Positions 44,795 to 53,976 of a DNA stretch of 64,000 nt are shown in pieces. The translations under genes and the position numbers were made by a program. The stretch covers positions 1-64,000 of the forward strand of contig NZ_FNCG01000018.1 of assembly GCF_900100945.1 (NCBI RefSeq), written 5' to 3'. The stretch comes from Mucilaginibacter gossypii. Lineage in GTDB: Bacteria; Bacteroidota; Bacteroidia; Sphingobacteriales; Sphingobacteriaceae. Every line of letters begins with the position of its first letter. Within the stretch, counting starts at the first letter, position 1. Under the pieces are notes generated by a model. That model searched no databases and was not told the DNA's origin. It saw nothing but the letters and a program-made list of their open reading frames with translations.

Positions 44795-47700
44795 TTAATT
44801 GCCACCATCAACTATAATTTTGGCATACTTGTAACCGGATTTGTATACGGCCCTAATGATGTAGAATTTATTACCCCCCCGCTGTTCTAACTCGAATTTT
44901 GTACTTAAAGACCCTTTTTCATCTACCTGGGCTTTGTTTGTTTTGAGTTTCTTGCCCGTCATATCAAAAACATAAATCGATACAGGCTCATTCGGCTTGA
45001 AATGAGATAGCTTAACGTTCGCTATTCCGTTTGTTATGGGGTTAGGATAAGCCTGCAACACACGTTCGTCGCCACTTGCAGCCACCGATTTAAATTCATC
45101 AATACTTTTTTTGATGATAACCGAATCTACATGCGCAGAATTATCTATTTGAACTATTTTAGTGGTATCGTCAATGCTCGTTACTTTTAATAAGGCATTT
45201 AAGTTGCCATCGACCTTAGTTTTTGAGTTAACCTTGAAACTTAAAGATCTGTTTTTACTAAGCACAAGTAGTGACCGTTCAGATGGCAGTTGAATATTGC
45301 TGATAGCAAAACGCCCGGCATCGCGCCCAGATAGCCGTATATCCTTGATCTTTAATACCCCGTCTCCTTTATTAATCAGTGTTATCTGGTACTCTTTATC
45401 ATCGTTATCATTAACCGATGAGCGGGACACGGCACTAACCGCCAAAACCGGCATTGGCGGGGCAGGGCTTGAAACCTTTAATAAGGTTATCTGCGAAATA
45501 AGATTTGTATTGTTATTCCAGTTAAATTCGTTTACATACAAATTCCCATTTACTGCATCTTCCACTATATCAAGAGGATTTGCAAAGCCCGACATACCTA
45601 TTAAGCCACTGTTACTTGATCCGGTGGTAACTTTTACTATATCATAGATATGATCATTAGTTCCGGAGTAAGCAGTTTTAGTCATCGCGCCGGGCTCCAT
45701 CACAATAATATCGCCGCCGCCGCTAAACCTGCATACTAATAATTTCCCTTTTAAAGCGCCGTTAAAAGTGTTGCTTTTATATTCCAAAGCCCCATCCGGC
45801 GAGTTGTTTAAACCAAAGCTATATGCGGCCCTGTAATTGGAATCGGGATTAACTGTAGGTGAATAAAGCGGGTTATCGGGATATCCCCTATTGATAACAT
45901 ATTCGCCGCGCAACGGATTGGGATGACCAAAAAAGCCAACAGGCAAATCGGGATTTACCCTGAACAGCCAGTCGTTTTGTACTTTTACACCAACGGTAGC
46001 GGCAACTGCCGGCCCGTGATAAAAACTGCCGTCAGGTCTGTGGGTACCTGCAACGGATGCCGGCGAATTACCTCCACCGCCCGAGCCGTTGGTTGGCAAA
46101 TACAACTGCCCGTTGCTATGCCAAATCATATCAAAAGCGTTGCGCACCCCTGAAGCATAAATAGTTAGCGGCGAAACCGTGCTATAAGGATTATACGTTC
46201 CGTCAGACATGGCAGCAGTGTTGCCGGGAGCGGCGTTTATCACCATTTGGTTAGAGGTAGTTTGCACGTTTAGTGGTAAAACAAAACTATTAAGCTTGGT
46301 TAAATCCAATCGTAATATAGCCCCTGATAATAATGTTTCATTACGCTGCCAGTCATTATCGTAAGATCCGGCCGAACTGTTACTGCCCTGGCATATATAA
46401 AGTGCGTTATCAGGCCCGAATGCTAAGCTGTTTACCATGTGGTCGCGAGTTGACCGAGGTAACTTAGTTATTACCAACTGTTCAAATTGTAAACTATCTC
46501 CCCATAATTTAGATATGTTTCCATCATATGATGGGGCCGCAGTCAATCCGCCTGAAGAATGAGAAACCCATACAATTACATTGCTTGAGGTAGACGTAGG
46601 AGCAAAGGTTAAGCCAATAGCTGTCCGCTCGCCATATTTGGCAACCAAGGTGCCCATTGTTTTATCCAGCGTAAGGGACCCGTCGGTATGGTTCATTAAA
46701 TAACGCTCGATCGTACCATCCAGGCGCAGAGCATAAAATTTACCGTCGGGGCCGATAGCTAACGAACTATACTTTTTATTCTGTGTTCCGGCAATGGGTA
46801 CCTTGGTAAACTGAGCGTTTAAAAGAGCCGACGAATCTACCTGCGCAGCATCGGTAGTAAACGTCATCTCGTAAGGCACAAAAGGGATGTTTGCGTACGA
46901 TTTAACTCCCGAAGTTATAACAAACTTATAAATGGCATTAGGATCTAAGGTTGCCGAAGGCGAAATACTGATGGCGTCGCCCCCACCGGTGCCTTGCACA
47001 ACACCCGGCACTTCAATATATGATGTATCAACAAGTTTAAATAATTTAACAGTATTATTGGTGATGGTGCTGTTATCCACACCGCCATGATACCCGGCAG
47101 CCACAGGCACATGTAAATTATTCGCGGCTATACTAACCAAATTTAACGGCACTTTCGTTGCCCCGTTTGCCGGCGATGATGATATCACATAAGGCCTTAA
47201 ACTATCAACAACATTTATCTGCACAATAAATGTACTGCTCGTAAACTGTGGCGCTTTTGCGGTAATCACGGCTTTGTAATTACCTATTGGTAAGTTTTTT
47301 GTGGCAGAATAGTTAAAGAAAACTTCGGGTTGTACCCCCGTTTGCGAGGGGGTAAAAGTAAGCCAGTTGCTACTCGCGCCCGTATAACTTGCGCTAACGG
47401 CGTACGATGTTGCCTGGTTATTTGAGCTGCCTAACGGTATCGAGAATGTGCTTACATCTTTTGATCCTGCATTCACAATCAAATTTTGGTTGCCCTTGCC
47501 CCAAAACAAATACGAACTCAAAGAATATGGCACTATATTAACATAGTTTATTTTGGTATTTGTACCGCCATCTGCTGTTATAGTTAGTTTTTCGTCATTA
47601 ACGATTATGCGGCTGGTTACAGCTTTAAAACGCCCTATCGAGCCTTCCTTACCAACCGGCGCAAAGCGATTTATCACATTAACGCCTTCAATATTTAACG

Positions 47701-49261
47701 AATGAAACTCGGGTGCCGAACCCACATAACCATCACCAACAGATGCTGTTACATCATAAATACCATTAGGAACCTTAATTTCCCAAAACGATTCGACCTT
47801 GGTGCCGCTAAACGATCCGCTGATAGTATTGGCCTGCATATGAATTAACGTGGCCAATAGTACGTCTTCGGGGTTATTTCTATTCCGGCCATTACCGGTT
47901 ATATTTATTGCCGAGCCATCAGATTTTCGTCGCCAACCAAATTCCAACCCACTCCCCTGTAATGGCGCTGTACGCAGGGCATAGCCCTGGCCGTAATCTC
48001 TCATATAATTTACAGGCGGAATCGCTGCCGGGTCTTGAAAATTAACATTTATCGGTTGTGAGAATTGACCGTCAACTACGTTAAGGTTTACCAGTAATGT
48101 TGCAAATTTGTAACCAGTGGCGGCGCAGGTAACGACAGCCTGATAACTACCCGCATTTGTATTTGAATCGATTGCGTTGGCATCAAAGGTTAATAAGTTA
48201 TTTTTGGGTTGTGGTAAATTCAACCAATTTGCATCTGTTTTAGTTAGCGTGTAACCTGCCGGCAAAGCAACGTTTGAAGTAATATTTACTGTTTGCGGAT
48301 ACACCAGCCCCTTTTTGATTATTGATATATTGAGTATGTTTTGAGAAAAGGAAAGCACTTTTGAATTTGAACCTATATCCGTAACTGCAAAGTCGTCGAA
48401 ACTATATGTTACCGCCCCGCTGGCGTTACGGTGCGTTCCAAAAATGCCTGCGTAATTTGCATGGTTAATTATACCAGTACTATCAATACTGATATACGGC
48501 GCTGCATAGCCCGCCCCAGCGCTCAAAAAATTTAACCCATCGGTTGAATAAAAGCCTTCTGCTGTTTTGGCTACAGAATCTATCACTAACCTCAGACTAA
48601 CTGTTTTGGCACTTAAAGCCGTGATAGCTGGCGTAATACGTTGATCCGGGTTAGCAATACCAGATATTGAACTGGTAACGTCGTTGATTTCTCTTCTTAA
48701 TTCAATTTTATTATTGCTTACATCCAGTTTAAGATATGTTTTATCATTTAATCCGAACCAAATACCTGCCTGCTGGGCCTGTGCTCCATTCACAGGATTG
48801 ATAACCTTCACATCTATCTGTAGTTTTTTCACAGGATTAACCTTTACACCCAGCACATTTAGTTGGTTGTTATTAGTTAATATATCAATGCCCTTATTGG
48901 TAACCAGCTGTAAACTTCCGCCCATTACAGTTATTTTTGATGCTTCATAACCTGGCATGACTGGGTTTGAGGGGTTACCGTCAGCCGCTAATCTTACACC
49001 AGAGTACTTGTTTACCGTTGTAAAACCTGTTCCCTGGCCATTTCTATCAATAATAGTGTTAGGTACTGAGGCATCAAACGATAATTTGAAAGGAAGAGTA
49101 ACGGTAAGGGCACTACAGGGCAATGTGCTGATACTGCTGCAGGTATCCGGTTTTGTCTTTATCCCGACGCGCAAAACTTTATGATTAATAATACCGGTCG
49201 CCGCGTTAAGATGGATAAAGTTTATAAGTAGCAAAAACAATATGGGGAAAAATCTGGTCAT
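44795..49261 (-). CDS. T9SS-secreted LamG/malectin/propeller giant protein (1488 aa)
   Basis: Signal peptide FFPILFLLLINFIHLNA; LamG-like domain (42-300, YSGVRLAADGNPSNPVMPGY); Ig-like (300-400); malectin-like (400-585, INVNFQDPAAIPPVNYMRDY); Ig-like (590-690); Big_5 (690-810, PYVISSSPANGATKVPLNLV); glucose/sorbosone-dehydrogenase-like propeller (820-1230, RDHMVNSLAFGPDNALYICQ); ASH-like (1250-1390); type A T9SS sorting domain (1405-1488, VLQAYPNPITNGIANVKLSH). As in the paralogue, GPDNALYICQGSNSSAG lacks the usual G-D after the propeller signature. It is the first gene of a three-gene unit, 48 bases before the second. Likely a cell-surface EPS-binding or scaffolding protein. Confidence 0.8.
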   Translation of the reverse strand: MTRFFPILFLLLINFIHLNAATGIINHKVLRVGIKTKPDTCSSISTLPCSALTVTLPFKLSFDASVPNTIIDRNGQGTGFTTVNKYSGVRLAADGNPSNPVMPGYEASKITVMGGSLQLVTNKGIDILTNNNQLNVLGVKVNPVKKLQIDVKVINPVNGAQAQQAGIWFGLNDKTYLKLDVSNNKIELRREINDVTSSISGIANPDQRITPAITALSAKTVSLRLVIDSVAKTAEGFYSTDGLNFLSAGAGYAAPYISIDSTGIINHANYAGIFGTHRNASGAVTYSFDDFAVTDIGSNSKVLSFSQNILNISIIKKGLVYPQTVNITSNVALPAGYTLTKTDANWLNLPQPKNNLLTFDANAIDSNTNAGSYQAVVTCAATGYKFATLLVNLNVVDGQFSQPINVNFQDPAAIPPVNYMRDYGQGYALRTAPLQGSGLEFGWRRKSDGSAINITGNGRNRNNPEDVLLATLIHMQANTISGSFSGTKVESFWEIKVPNGIYDVTASVGDGYVGSAPEFHSLNIEGVNVINRFAPVGKEGSIGRFKAVTSRIIVNDEKLTITADGGTNTKINYVNIVPYSLSSYLFWGKGNQNLIVNAGSKDVSTFSIPLGSSNNQATSYAVSASYTGASSNWLTFTPSQTGVQPEVFFNYSATKNLPIGNYKAVITAKAPQFTSSTFIVQINVVDSLRPYVISSSPANGATKVPLNLVSIAANNLHVPVAAGYHGGVDNSTITNNTVKLFKLVDTSYIEVPGVVQGTGGGDAISISPSATLDPNAIYKFVITSGVKSYANIPFVPYEMTFTTDAAQVDSSALLNAQFTKVPIAGTQNKKYSSLAIGPDGKFYALRLDGTIERYLMNHTDGSLTLDKTMGTLVAKYGERTAIGLTFAPTSTSSNVIVWVSHSSGGLTAAPSYDGNISKLWGDSLQFEQLVITKLPRSTRDHMVNSLAFGPDNALYICQGSNSSAGSYDNDWQRNETLLSGAILRLDLTKLNSFVLPLNVQTTSNQMVINAAPGNTAAMSDGTYNPYSTVSPLTIYASGVRNAFDMIWHSNGQLYLPTNGSGGGGNSPASVAGTHRPDGSFYHGPAVAATVGVKVQNDWLFRVNPDLPVGFFGHPNPLRGEYVINRGYPDNPLYSPTVNPDSNYRAAYSFGLNNSPDGALEYKSNTFNGALKGKLLVCRFSGGGDIIVMEPGAMTKTAYSGTNDHIYDIVKVTTGSSNSGLIGMSGFANPLDIVEDAVNGNLYVNEFNWNNNTNLISQITLLKVSSPAPPMPVLAVSAVSRSSVNDNDDKEYQITLINKGDGVLKIKDIRLSGRDAGRFAISNIQLPSERSLLVLSKNRSLSFKVNSKTKVDGNLNALLKVTSIDDTTKIVQIDNSAHVDSVIIKKSIDEFKSVAASGDERVLQAYPNPITNGIANVKLSHFKPNEPVSIYVFDMTGKKLKTNKAQVDEKGSLSTKFELEQRGGNKFYIIRAVYKSGYKYAKIIVDGGN

Positions 49262-49694
49262 ATGTTTTATTTTTTACGGTCGATCATTAATACCCATTTG
49301 AGTTGTTATTGATAACTACCTTTTACAATAGCATAAGAGATAACTTCACCGCCTCGCAAATCATTTTATTGTATCCTCGATAGCAATTTTACCTATAAAA
49401 CGACATAAAAAGCTGATATTAAACATCGTTGATGCTGAATTGTATAAATGTGAGAAACTAATAAGCAACAGCGACCCGGGCCAAGAAATGTAGTAAATGC
49501 TTTGTTTGTAATAGACTGTAACATATTTCTATTCTGCTTCTCACCATTTCTCATGTTCATACACAAATTTCCCATCTTGCACAATCCCGTATCAGTTTTC
49601 GTTTATCTTTAGAAACAATTGTTATGAAGAATTGGTTGAATACACATTTGAAACCAACCGGAAATCGCTTAAAAAGATAAAATCTTTTACAAAA
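49262..49694. promoter_or_regulatory. Divergent promoter region (secreted proteins / UpxY)
   Basis: It must contain promoters for both directions. For the plus-strand gene a TTG (49577-49579), 24 bases, and TATCTTTA (49604-49611) approximate the Bacteroidetes TTG-N19-TAnnTTTG pattern. GTGAGAA near 49452 and TTCTCAC near 49540 form an inverted pair, and GTTATTGATAAC near 49305 is a small dyad. Confidence 0.4.
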
Positions 49695-50237
49695 ATGGAT
49701 CAGATTGAAAAGAAATGGCTTGTCTTATACACACGACCGAGGTGGGAAAAAAAAATCGACCGGGCTTTAAAAGATCATAACTTCAAATCATTCTGCCCCT
49801 TGTTACACGTTACCAGAAAATGGGCAGACCGCTTAAAATCTGTGGGAATACCGCTTTTTCCATCTTATATCTTTGTTTTAGCCAATAATTATGATATCGC
49901 TAAAATTATGCAGATATCAGGTGTGTTACACGTGGTAAAGCACTGCGGCAATCCGGTGGTTATTACAATTCAGGAAATTGAAAATATAAAATCAACAATA
50001 CGCACTTATACCGATATTGAGGTTGTTTCATTGAAGCCTTATACATTAGGCGAGCAAATAAAAGTTAAAGATGGTTTGTTATCCCATCACGAGGGCATTG
50101 TAACAGCTTACAACGGCAGGTTGGTTATTTTGACGATTGAAAATCTGGGATTTGCATTAACTGTTAAAATCAAGCCGGAGCATCTGTCTCGGGTTGGTGA
50201 ACCGTTGCAAAACCTCCGTGCATATCAACAAGTTTGA
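49695..50237 (+). CDS. UpxY-type NusG paralogue (transcription antiterminator)
   Basis: 180 residues from ATG 49695; the frame opens earlier at a TTG, but homology starts with KKWLVLYTRPRWEKKIDRAL. The NGN domain carries FPSYIFVLANNYDIAKIMQI and GVLHVVKHCGNPVVI; the C-terminal KOW follows (YTLGEQIKVKDGLLSHHEGI). In Bacteroides, UpxY proteins are the first genes of capsule operons and prevent premature termination along them. Here the gene points away from the EPS operon, is followed by an HTH gene (gap 66 bases) and a strong terminator, so it would have to act in trans or on a short plus-strand transcript. Confidence 0.85.
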   Translation: MDQIEKKWLVLYTRPRWEKKIDRALKDHNFKSFCPLLHVTRKWADRLKSVGIPLFPSYIFVLANNYDIAKIMQISGVLHVVKHCGNPVVITIQEIENIKSTIRTYTDIEVVSLKPYTLGEQIKVKDGLLSHHEGIVTAYNGRLVILTIENLGFALTVKIKPEHLSRVGEPLQNLRAYQQV

Positions 50238-50303
50238 TCTGCGTTTTTATTTATATACTTATTTGAGTAATTTGTATAACCTAACCTCCAAATTTCTACC
50301 GGC

Positions 50304-50657
50304 ATGGACAAGCATTATGGGCAAATAGTTGAATTAGTCATCAGAAAAAAAGGGGTCAGTATAAGCCAACTGGCCAGAATGACAAACATGAACAGAAGAT
50401 CTGTTTATAATTGGTTCAACCAAAAATATTTAAAGCAGGAAATTATTCATGAAATAGGTATATTAATTTCGCATGATTTTTCCGCAGAGTTTCCTGAATT
50501 ATTTAGAAAAAGCGATTTTATGCAAACACAGGGTGGTTTTCATAGCGATTATCCGTCCGAAAATGCAAATGCTATCTGGAAGGACAAATACATTGAATTA
50601 CTTGAGAAATACAATACCCTATTGAGAAGCAGGGTTGAAAGTAATCGACATTCTTAA
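50304..50657 (+). CDS. Small HTH regulator, five-copy family
   Basis: 117 residues: MDKHYGQIVELVIRKKGVSI, SQLARMTNMNRRSVYNWF, ILISHDFSAEFPELF and a tail WKDKYIELLEKYN. Same layout as the copies at 14585, 51807 and 54498. This copy is directly downstream of the UpxY gene and probably shares its transcript; two hairpins with terminator character follow. If the pair is a unit, the regulator and antiterminator could be co-produced for control of the neighbouring secreted-protein and EPS operons (inference). Confidence 0.8.
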   Translation: MDKHYGQIVELVIRKKGVSISQLARMTNMNRRSVYNWFNQKYLKQEIIHEIGILISHDFSAEFPELFRKSDFMQTQGGFHSDYPSENANAIWKDKYIELLEKYNTLLRSRVESNRHS

Positions 50658-50693
50658 CCGGTCATAATCATACTTCCCTGATTTCAAATTCAA

Positions 50694-50719
50694 TTACCCT
50701 TATAGGGTTCTTTTTTTAT
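50694..50719 (+). terminator. Short intrinsic terminator after UpxY-HTH unit
   Basis: ACCCT (50696-50700), TAT, AGGGT (50704-50708), then TC and a run of T residues. The stem is only 5 bp but is followed by a strong T tract. Confidence 0.5.
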
Positions 50720-50742
50720 AGCCATCCAACTAATTAGGCTCT

Positions 50743-50774
50743 AAAGGCCTGGTGCTTGTGCACCAGGCCCTTTT
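50743..50774. terminator. GC-rich terminator between convergent units
   Basis: GGCCTGGTGC (50746-50755) and GCACCAGGCC (50760-50769) with a TTGT loop. AAA precedes and CTTTT follows, so it can work in both directions, between the HTH gene (+) and the lipoprotein gene (-). Confidence 0.8.
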
Positions 50775-50858
50775 GGAGGCAGATTCAATTAAATCTCATT
50801 AAAAATATAATATTTTAAACTCCAATTAAACCTTGGGGATATAGCACCATGTTTAGCG

Positions 50859-51314
50859 TTATGGTACCAGAATCTGTGATTGCCATGGAATATTAACCTT
50901 TTGATTGACGGTGTTGTGAAAAATTTGCTTCTCTTCCCTGCTATATACATCCATTTTTATGCTTTGGTCCTTATCTGTCGGAGTGATAGAAATTCCGAGT
51001 TGGTATTTGGTTTGATACCTGAAGCTATATGTTGCTGTTGTTGAGCTAATAGTATAGACATTCATTTTTCCAACTTCTCCAAACGACACGTTACATTCTC
51101 CACTGCAAGTTACAACAAGTTTGCCGTAACCATAATAGCTACCTTTATTTTGTATATCCTCATCTGATAATTTTTTACATCCTGAATTTGCAAAAAACGA
51201 TACGGCCGCTAAAAATAAACACCCCACTCGTTTAATAAATGTAGTTACATTTAAAGCATTTGCACTCCCTTGGTTTAACATCCCTAGCTTTAATTTTTTG
51301 TCTAAAATTTCCAT
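50859..51314 (-). CDS. Small lipoprotein, unknown
   Basis: 151 residues. A hydrophobic stretch (GCLFLAAVSFFANSG) ends in the lipobox N-S-G-C (Cys46), followed by KKLSDED; a start closer to the signal, such as GTG/ATG within the first 30 residues, is possible. The mature part (about 100 residues) is beta-rich (YYGYGKLVVTCSGECNVSFG) with a Cys pair that may form a disulphide, resembling small fibronectin-like outer-membrane lipoproteins of Bacteroidetes. No function is known. Confidence 0.55.
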   Translation of the reverse strand: MEILDKKLKLGMLNQGSANALNVTTFIKRVGCLFLAAVSFFANSGCKKLSDEDIQNKGSYYGYGKLVVTCSGECNVSFGEVGKMNVYTISSTTATYSFRYQTKYQLGISITPTDKDQSIKMDVYSREEKQIFHNTVNQKVNIPWQSQILVP

Positions 51315-51806
51315 AATCTTGATCTTTTTTTAGTAAAAATAGCACATCAAAACCAACGAAGTGCCTCATACACAAAAGTGTATAACATTATGAGAATAAT
51401 TGTAAATCCAACCCAGCATATCGTAATTGTATTTATAAATGAAGACCAATAATGAATTTTAGTACTTGCTTCCCGCTTAAAAAACGAGAAACCACCACAA
51501 AAAGCGGTCATTTATGAGCATATTATTGTATCAAATTGCGAGGTAGTAAATTGTAGATTTTCATTGTCGCGTTAGTTAAATTTGACTTCCATCGATATTT
51601 TAACCTTTTTACGCTACCCTTATGGAGGCATTAGTTACATCATTAGTATTATTAAATATAATTGTGTATGTCTATAACAAACAACACAGGGATATGCCGT
51701 AATGTCTGCCAATATTTTTAATTAGCTATCGGGCCACCAATAATGTAAATCTTTTTTGACCATTAATAAACAACAAATTATAGCCAACTATCAATATCTT
51801 AAATTT
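51315..51806. other. Intergenic region upstream of an HTH gene
   Basis: Holds ATACAC-AAAA-GTGTAT (51368-51383), the motif TGAGCATATTATTGTATCA near 51515-51533 (shared with the region upstream of the HTH gene at 54498), and a tiny frame 51622-51702 for a hydrophobic 26-residue peptide (MEALVTSLVLLNIIVYVYNK). None is secure. Confidence 0.35.
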
Positions 51807-52166
51807 ATGGAAAAGCATCACGGGCAAATTGTGGAATATAGAGTAAGAAAAAATGCTTATTGTATTAGTGATTTAGCCAAAGCTTGCAACATAAATCGGA
51901 GATCAGTATACAATTGGTTTAATTCGAAACGCCTAAAGGAAGAAATCATTCTCAGGATAGGATTAACAATAAAGCATGATTTCTCGCATGAGTTTCCGGA
52001 ATTTTTCCATAGGGATGATTTTAAATCTATCTATCAAATGCAGGATGCCCCGGTAATTTATATCAGTAATTTTGCACAAAGCCAAAATGATTTTTGGAAA
52101 GAGAAATATTTACGCTTATTACAAGAATTCAATGACCTGATCCTGCAAGATCGTGCTTACCTATAA
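51807..52166 (+). CDS. Small HTH regulator, five-copy family
   Basis: 119 residues from ATG 51807, the conserved M-E-K-H start; an in-frame ATG at 51756 adds 17 non-conserved residues. Core: EKHHGQIVEYRVRKNAYCIS, LAKACNINRRSVYNWF, LTIKHDFSHEFPEFFHRDDF, tail WKEKYLRLLQEFND. It has only a Cro-like HTH and a helical tail. Hairpin GCTAATG...CATTAGC (52184-52207) follows the stop. Confidence 0.8.
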   Translation: MEKHHGQIVEYRVRKNAYCISDLAKACNINRRSVYNWFNSKRLKEEIILRIGLTIKHDFSHEFPEFFHRDDFKSIYQMQDAPVIYISNFAQSQNDFWKEKYLRLLQEFNDLILQDRAYL

Positions 52167-52183
52167 TTTTCTATTGATTTATA

Positions 52184-52207
52184 GCTAATGCTGTTTTTTT
52201 CATTAGC
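52184..52207. terminator. Weak hairpin downstream of HTH gene
   Basis: GCTAATG (52184-52190) and CATTAGC (52201-52207), loop CTGTTTTTTT. The T-run is in the loop, not after the stem, so it is only terminator-like. Confidence 0.35.
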
Positions 52208-52262
52208 CTAACACGTAACTTTCTACATGCGTAGTACGTATTAAGCTGTTAAAAAAACTGTA

Positions 52263-52478
52263 GTGAAACGGCTGTTAAATGCTTATAAAAGTCTTAAGAT
52301 CATTCTAAAATCAGACAGCTATTGTTTAATTTCAACAACTAAAAATACTTACAATTGTGAAGGAGATATATCCGCCCAAAATTTTAGGATTATAATCGAT
52401 GATGTACTTGACAATTTCAAAGGCCAGGAGGACACATTGAGCCAAGTAAAAGAAATTGTTAAAAACATTAATTTATAG
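52263..52478 (+). CDS. Small protein, unknown
   Basis: 71 residues starting at GTG. Sequence KIILKSDSYCLISTTKNTYN with DVLDNFKGQEDTLSQVKEIV gives a predicted short strand-helix fold. It is followed by the end of the convergent membrane-protein gene. No family is recognised; composition is plausible for a gene. Confidence 0.35.
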   Translation: MKRLLNAYKSLKIILKSDSYCLISTTKNTYNCEGDISAQNFRIIIDDVLDNFKGQEDTLSQVKEIVKNINL

Positions 52479-52533
52479 ATAGTCGAGGTTTTTACATTTT
52501 TTGTCTCCCCGGCAATATAATTATAAAGAGGTT

Positions 52534-53976
52534 TTACTTAATTTTAACATTCTCTATATAAAGAACTTCATCCTGATAATCATAATTGGTGCCTCTTGCA
52601 CCTAAATGATCAGCACCTAAAATAAAGGCATTGGAAATAGGTGAGCCGTTTAAGTCGCGGGCTTTCCATATTCTCAATCCAATTTTACTTTGAAAGTTTC
52701 TTTTTCTCTCCATGTCGGATTTACCAACTTTTAAAACAAACGGATAATCTGGTTTAAAACAAACTGAATTTACACCCGTATTATAGCCATTAGGAAATAA
52801 CATTTGCCTGGTACGCGGCATTGACACAAACAAAGGGAACATTTTATTTTTTGCAGGATAATAGTAACAGGTAGAATCAACGGCCTCGACGGAACAACAG
52901 CCGTGATAAGCGGCTATCTTAGTTATTCTTACGGATTTGCTCTGGTCGGCAACACTGAAACAGTTCCCTGTAACTTCATCAGAAAAAGGAACAAGCTTAT
53001 TCCCATTTAAACCGTTATCAAAATTTTTAAAGCCTATTACGGTCCCGAAGCCCAACGTATTAACCACTCTTTGTAAATCTGGTTCCCAATCTCCCTCTAC
53101 TTTATATTGCCATAAACCATTTAGATGAATATTGCAGTATGGCTCCGTTTTACTGTCGGTTTTTAAAACCAAAATCCCCTTTGTATTGATACAGGTAGCG
53201 CCTCTTAATTTCTGATAATTAAAATATCTTGATTGTACGGCCAAAAAATTTTGAGTTTTAAGCAGATATTTCCACCACGGGGCTTTGATGCGCTGTTCGA
53301 TCTTAGCAGCGGTGAATTCGACTGTTATGTATACCTGGCCTGAAGGCGTGATTACTAAAGGATAAGTGCTTTGTATTTTGTCATCTTTTTTTATTGATTT
53401 AATATGCCAAAGTTCATCGTCAGATAGCGCCATACCTCTGATTATCAAATCAGAAGAAGCATTATTGATTAAACAGACAGTTACTTCCTTATGGTCGAAG
53501 GTTTTTTTGCGGATATCACTATTGGTAATACCGGATTTATGCACAAATGAAAATGCGAGAACATCATTATCAGGCAAGCCGTCAAGATTTTCAATTATAA
53601 TTTTGCTACGCTCGTTAATTGGTGTTAAAACCGAAGAAAGCAGAACTTTTGACGTAGTTAAGTCGTGATTAGAATTTAGCGGTGAGAAATCTTTAAAATT
53701 GAACTTAAGAAAAACTGCAGTAGCTAAGTTAACTGCACCTAAAAATATCAGCGTGTAAAAAGCAATTTTTTCCTTCCTCGAAAAAATTAACACCATTGCC
53801 ATAATAACCAAACTTAATACCCCAAGAACAAGCGGAACAAATGCATTTATTAAAGCGCCCAATTCGTCTTGTTCGACGTCAATAGCAGTGCAAATATCAT
53901 AGGAAAACGTTATAATTATCAAAAGGAAAGACAATATTATTGGGATTGTAACGCTTTGGTATCGGGGTTTTTCCAT
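52534..53976 (-). CDS. Membrane-anchored protein with an unnamed domain shared with the 1282-aa secreted protein
   Basis: 480 residues. Three N-terminal helices (IPIILSFLLIIITFSYDICT, VLGVLSLVIMAMVLIF, IAFYTLIFLGAVNLATAVF) hold the protein in the inner membrane. An ASH-like beta segment (about 150-310) leads to a C-terminal domain starting near IHLNGLWQYK and containing ITKIAAYHGCCSVEAVDST and ARGTNYDYQDEVLYIENVKI. The same order of motifs occurs at residues 700-900 of the T9SS protein at 37963-41811 (LSGIWQ, LAAYHGCCSAVE, TNYDYQDNVYYIDNI). It is not a family I can name. It probably performs the same binding step as the secreted paralogue, but in the inner membrane facing the periplasm. Confidence 0.6.
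   Translation of the reverse strand: MEKPRYQSVTIPIILSFLLIIITFSYDICTAIDVEQDELGALINAFVPLVLGVLSLVIMAMVLIFSRKEKIAFYTLIFLGAVNLATAVFLKFNFKDFSPLNSNHDLTTSKVLLSSVLTPINERSKIIIENLDGLPDNDVLAFSFVHKSGITNSDIRKKTFDHKEVTVCLINNASSDLIIRGMALSDDELWHIKSIKKDDKIQSTYPLVITPSGQVYITVEFTAAKIEQRIKAPWWKYLLKTQNFLAVQSRYFNYQKLRGATCINTKGILVLKTDSKTEPYCNIHLNGLWQYKVEGDWEPDLQRVVNTLGFGTVIGFKNFDNGLNGNKLVPFSDEVTGNCFSVADQSKSVRITKIAAYHGCCSVEAVDSTCYYYPAKNKMFPLFVSMPRTRQMLFPNGYNTGVNSVCFKPDYPFVLKVGKSDMERKRNFQSKIGLRIWKARDLNGSPISNAFILGADHLGARGTNYDYQDEVLYIENVKIK

Noticed and set aside
41906..49261. Calling the propeller proteins functional PQQ sugar dehydrogenases
   Set aside because: The His of the family motif is present, but the following G-D and surrounding calcium-site pattern are replaced in both copies, so only the fold is claimed.
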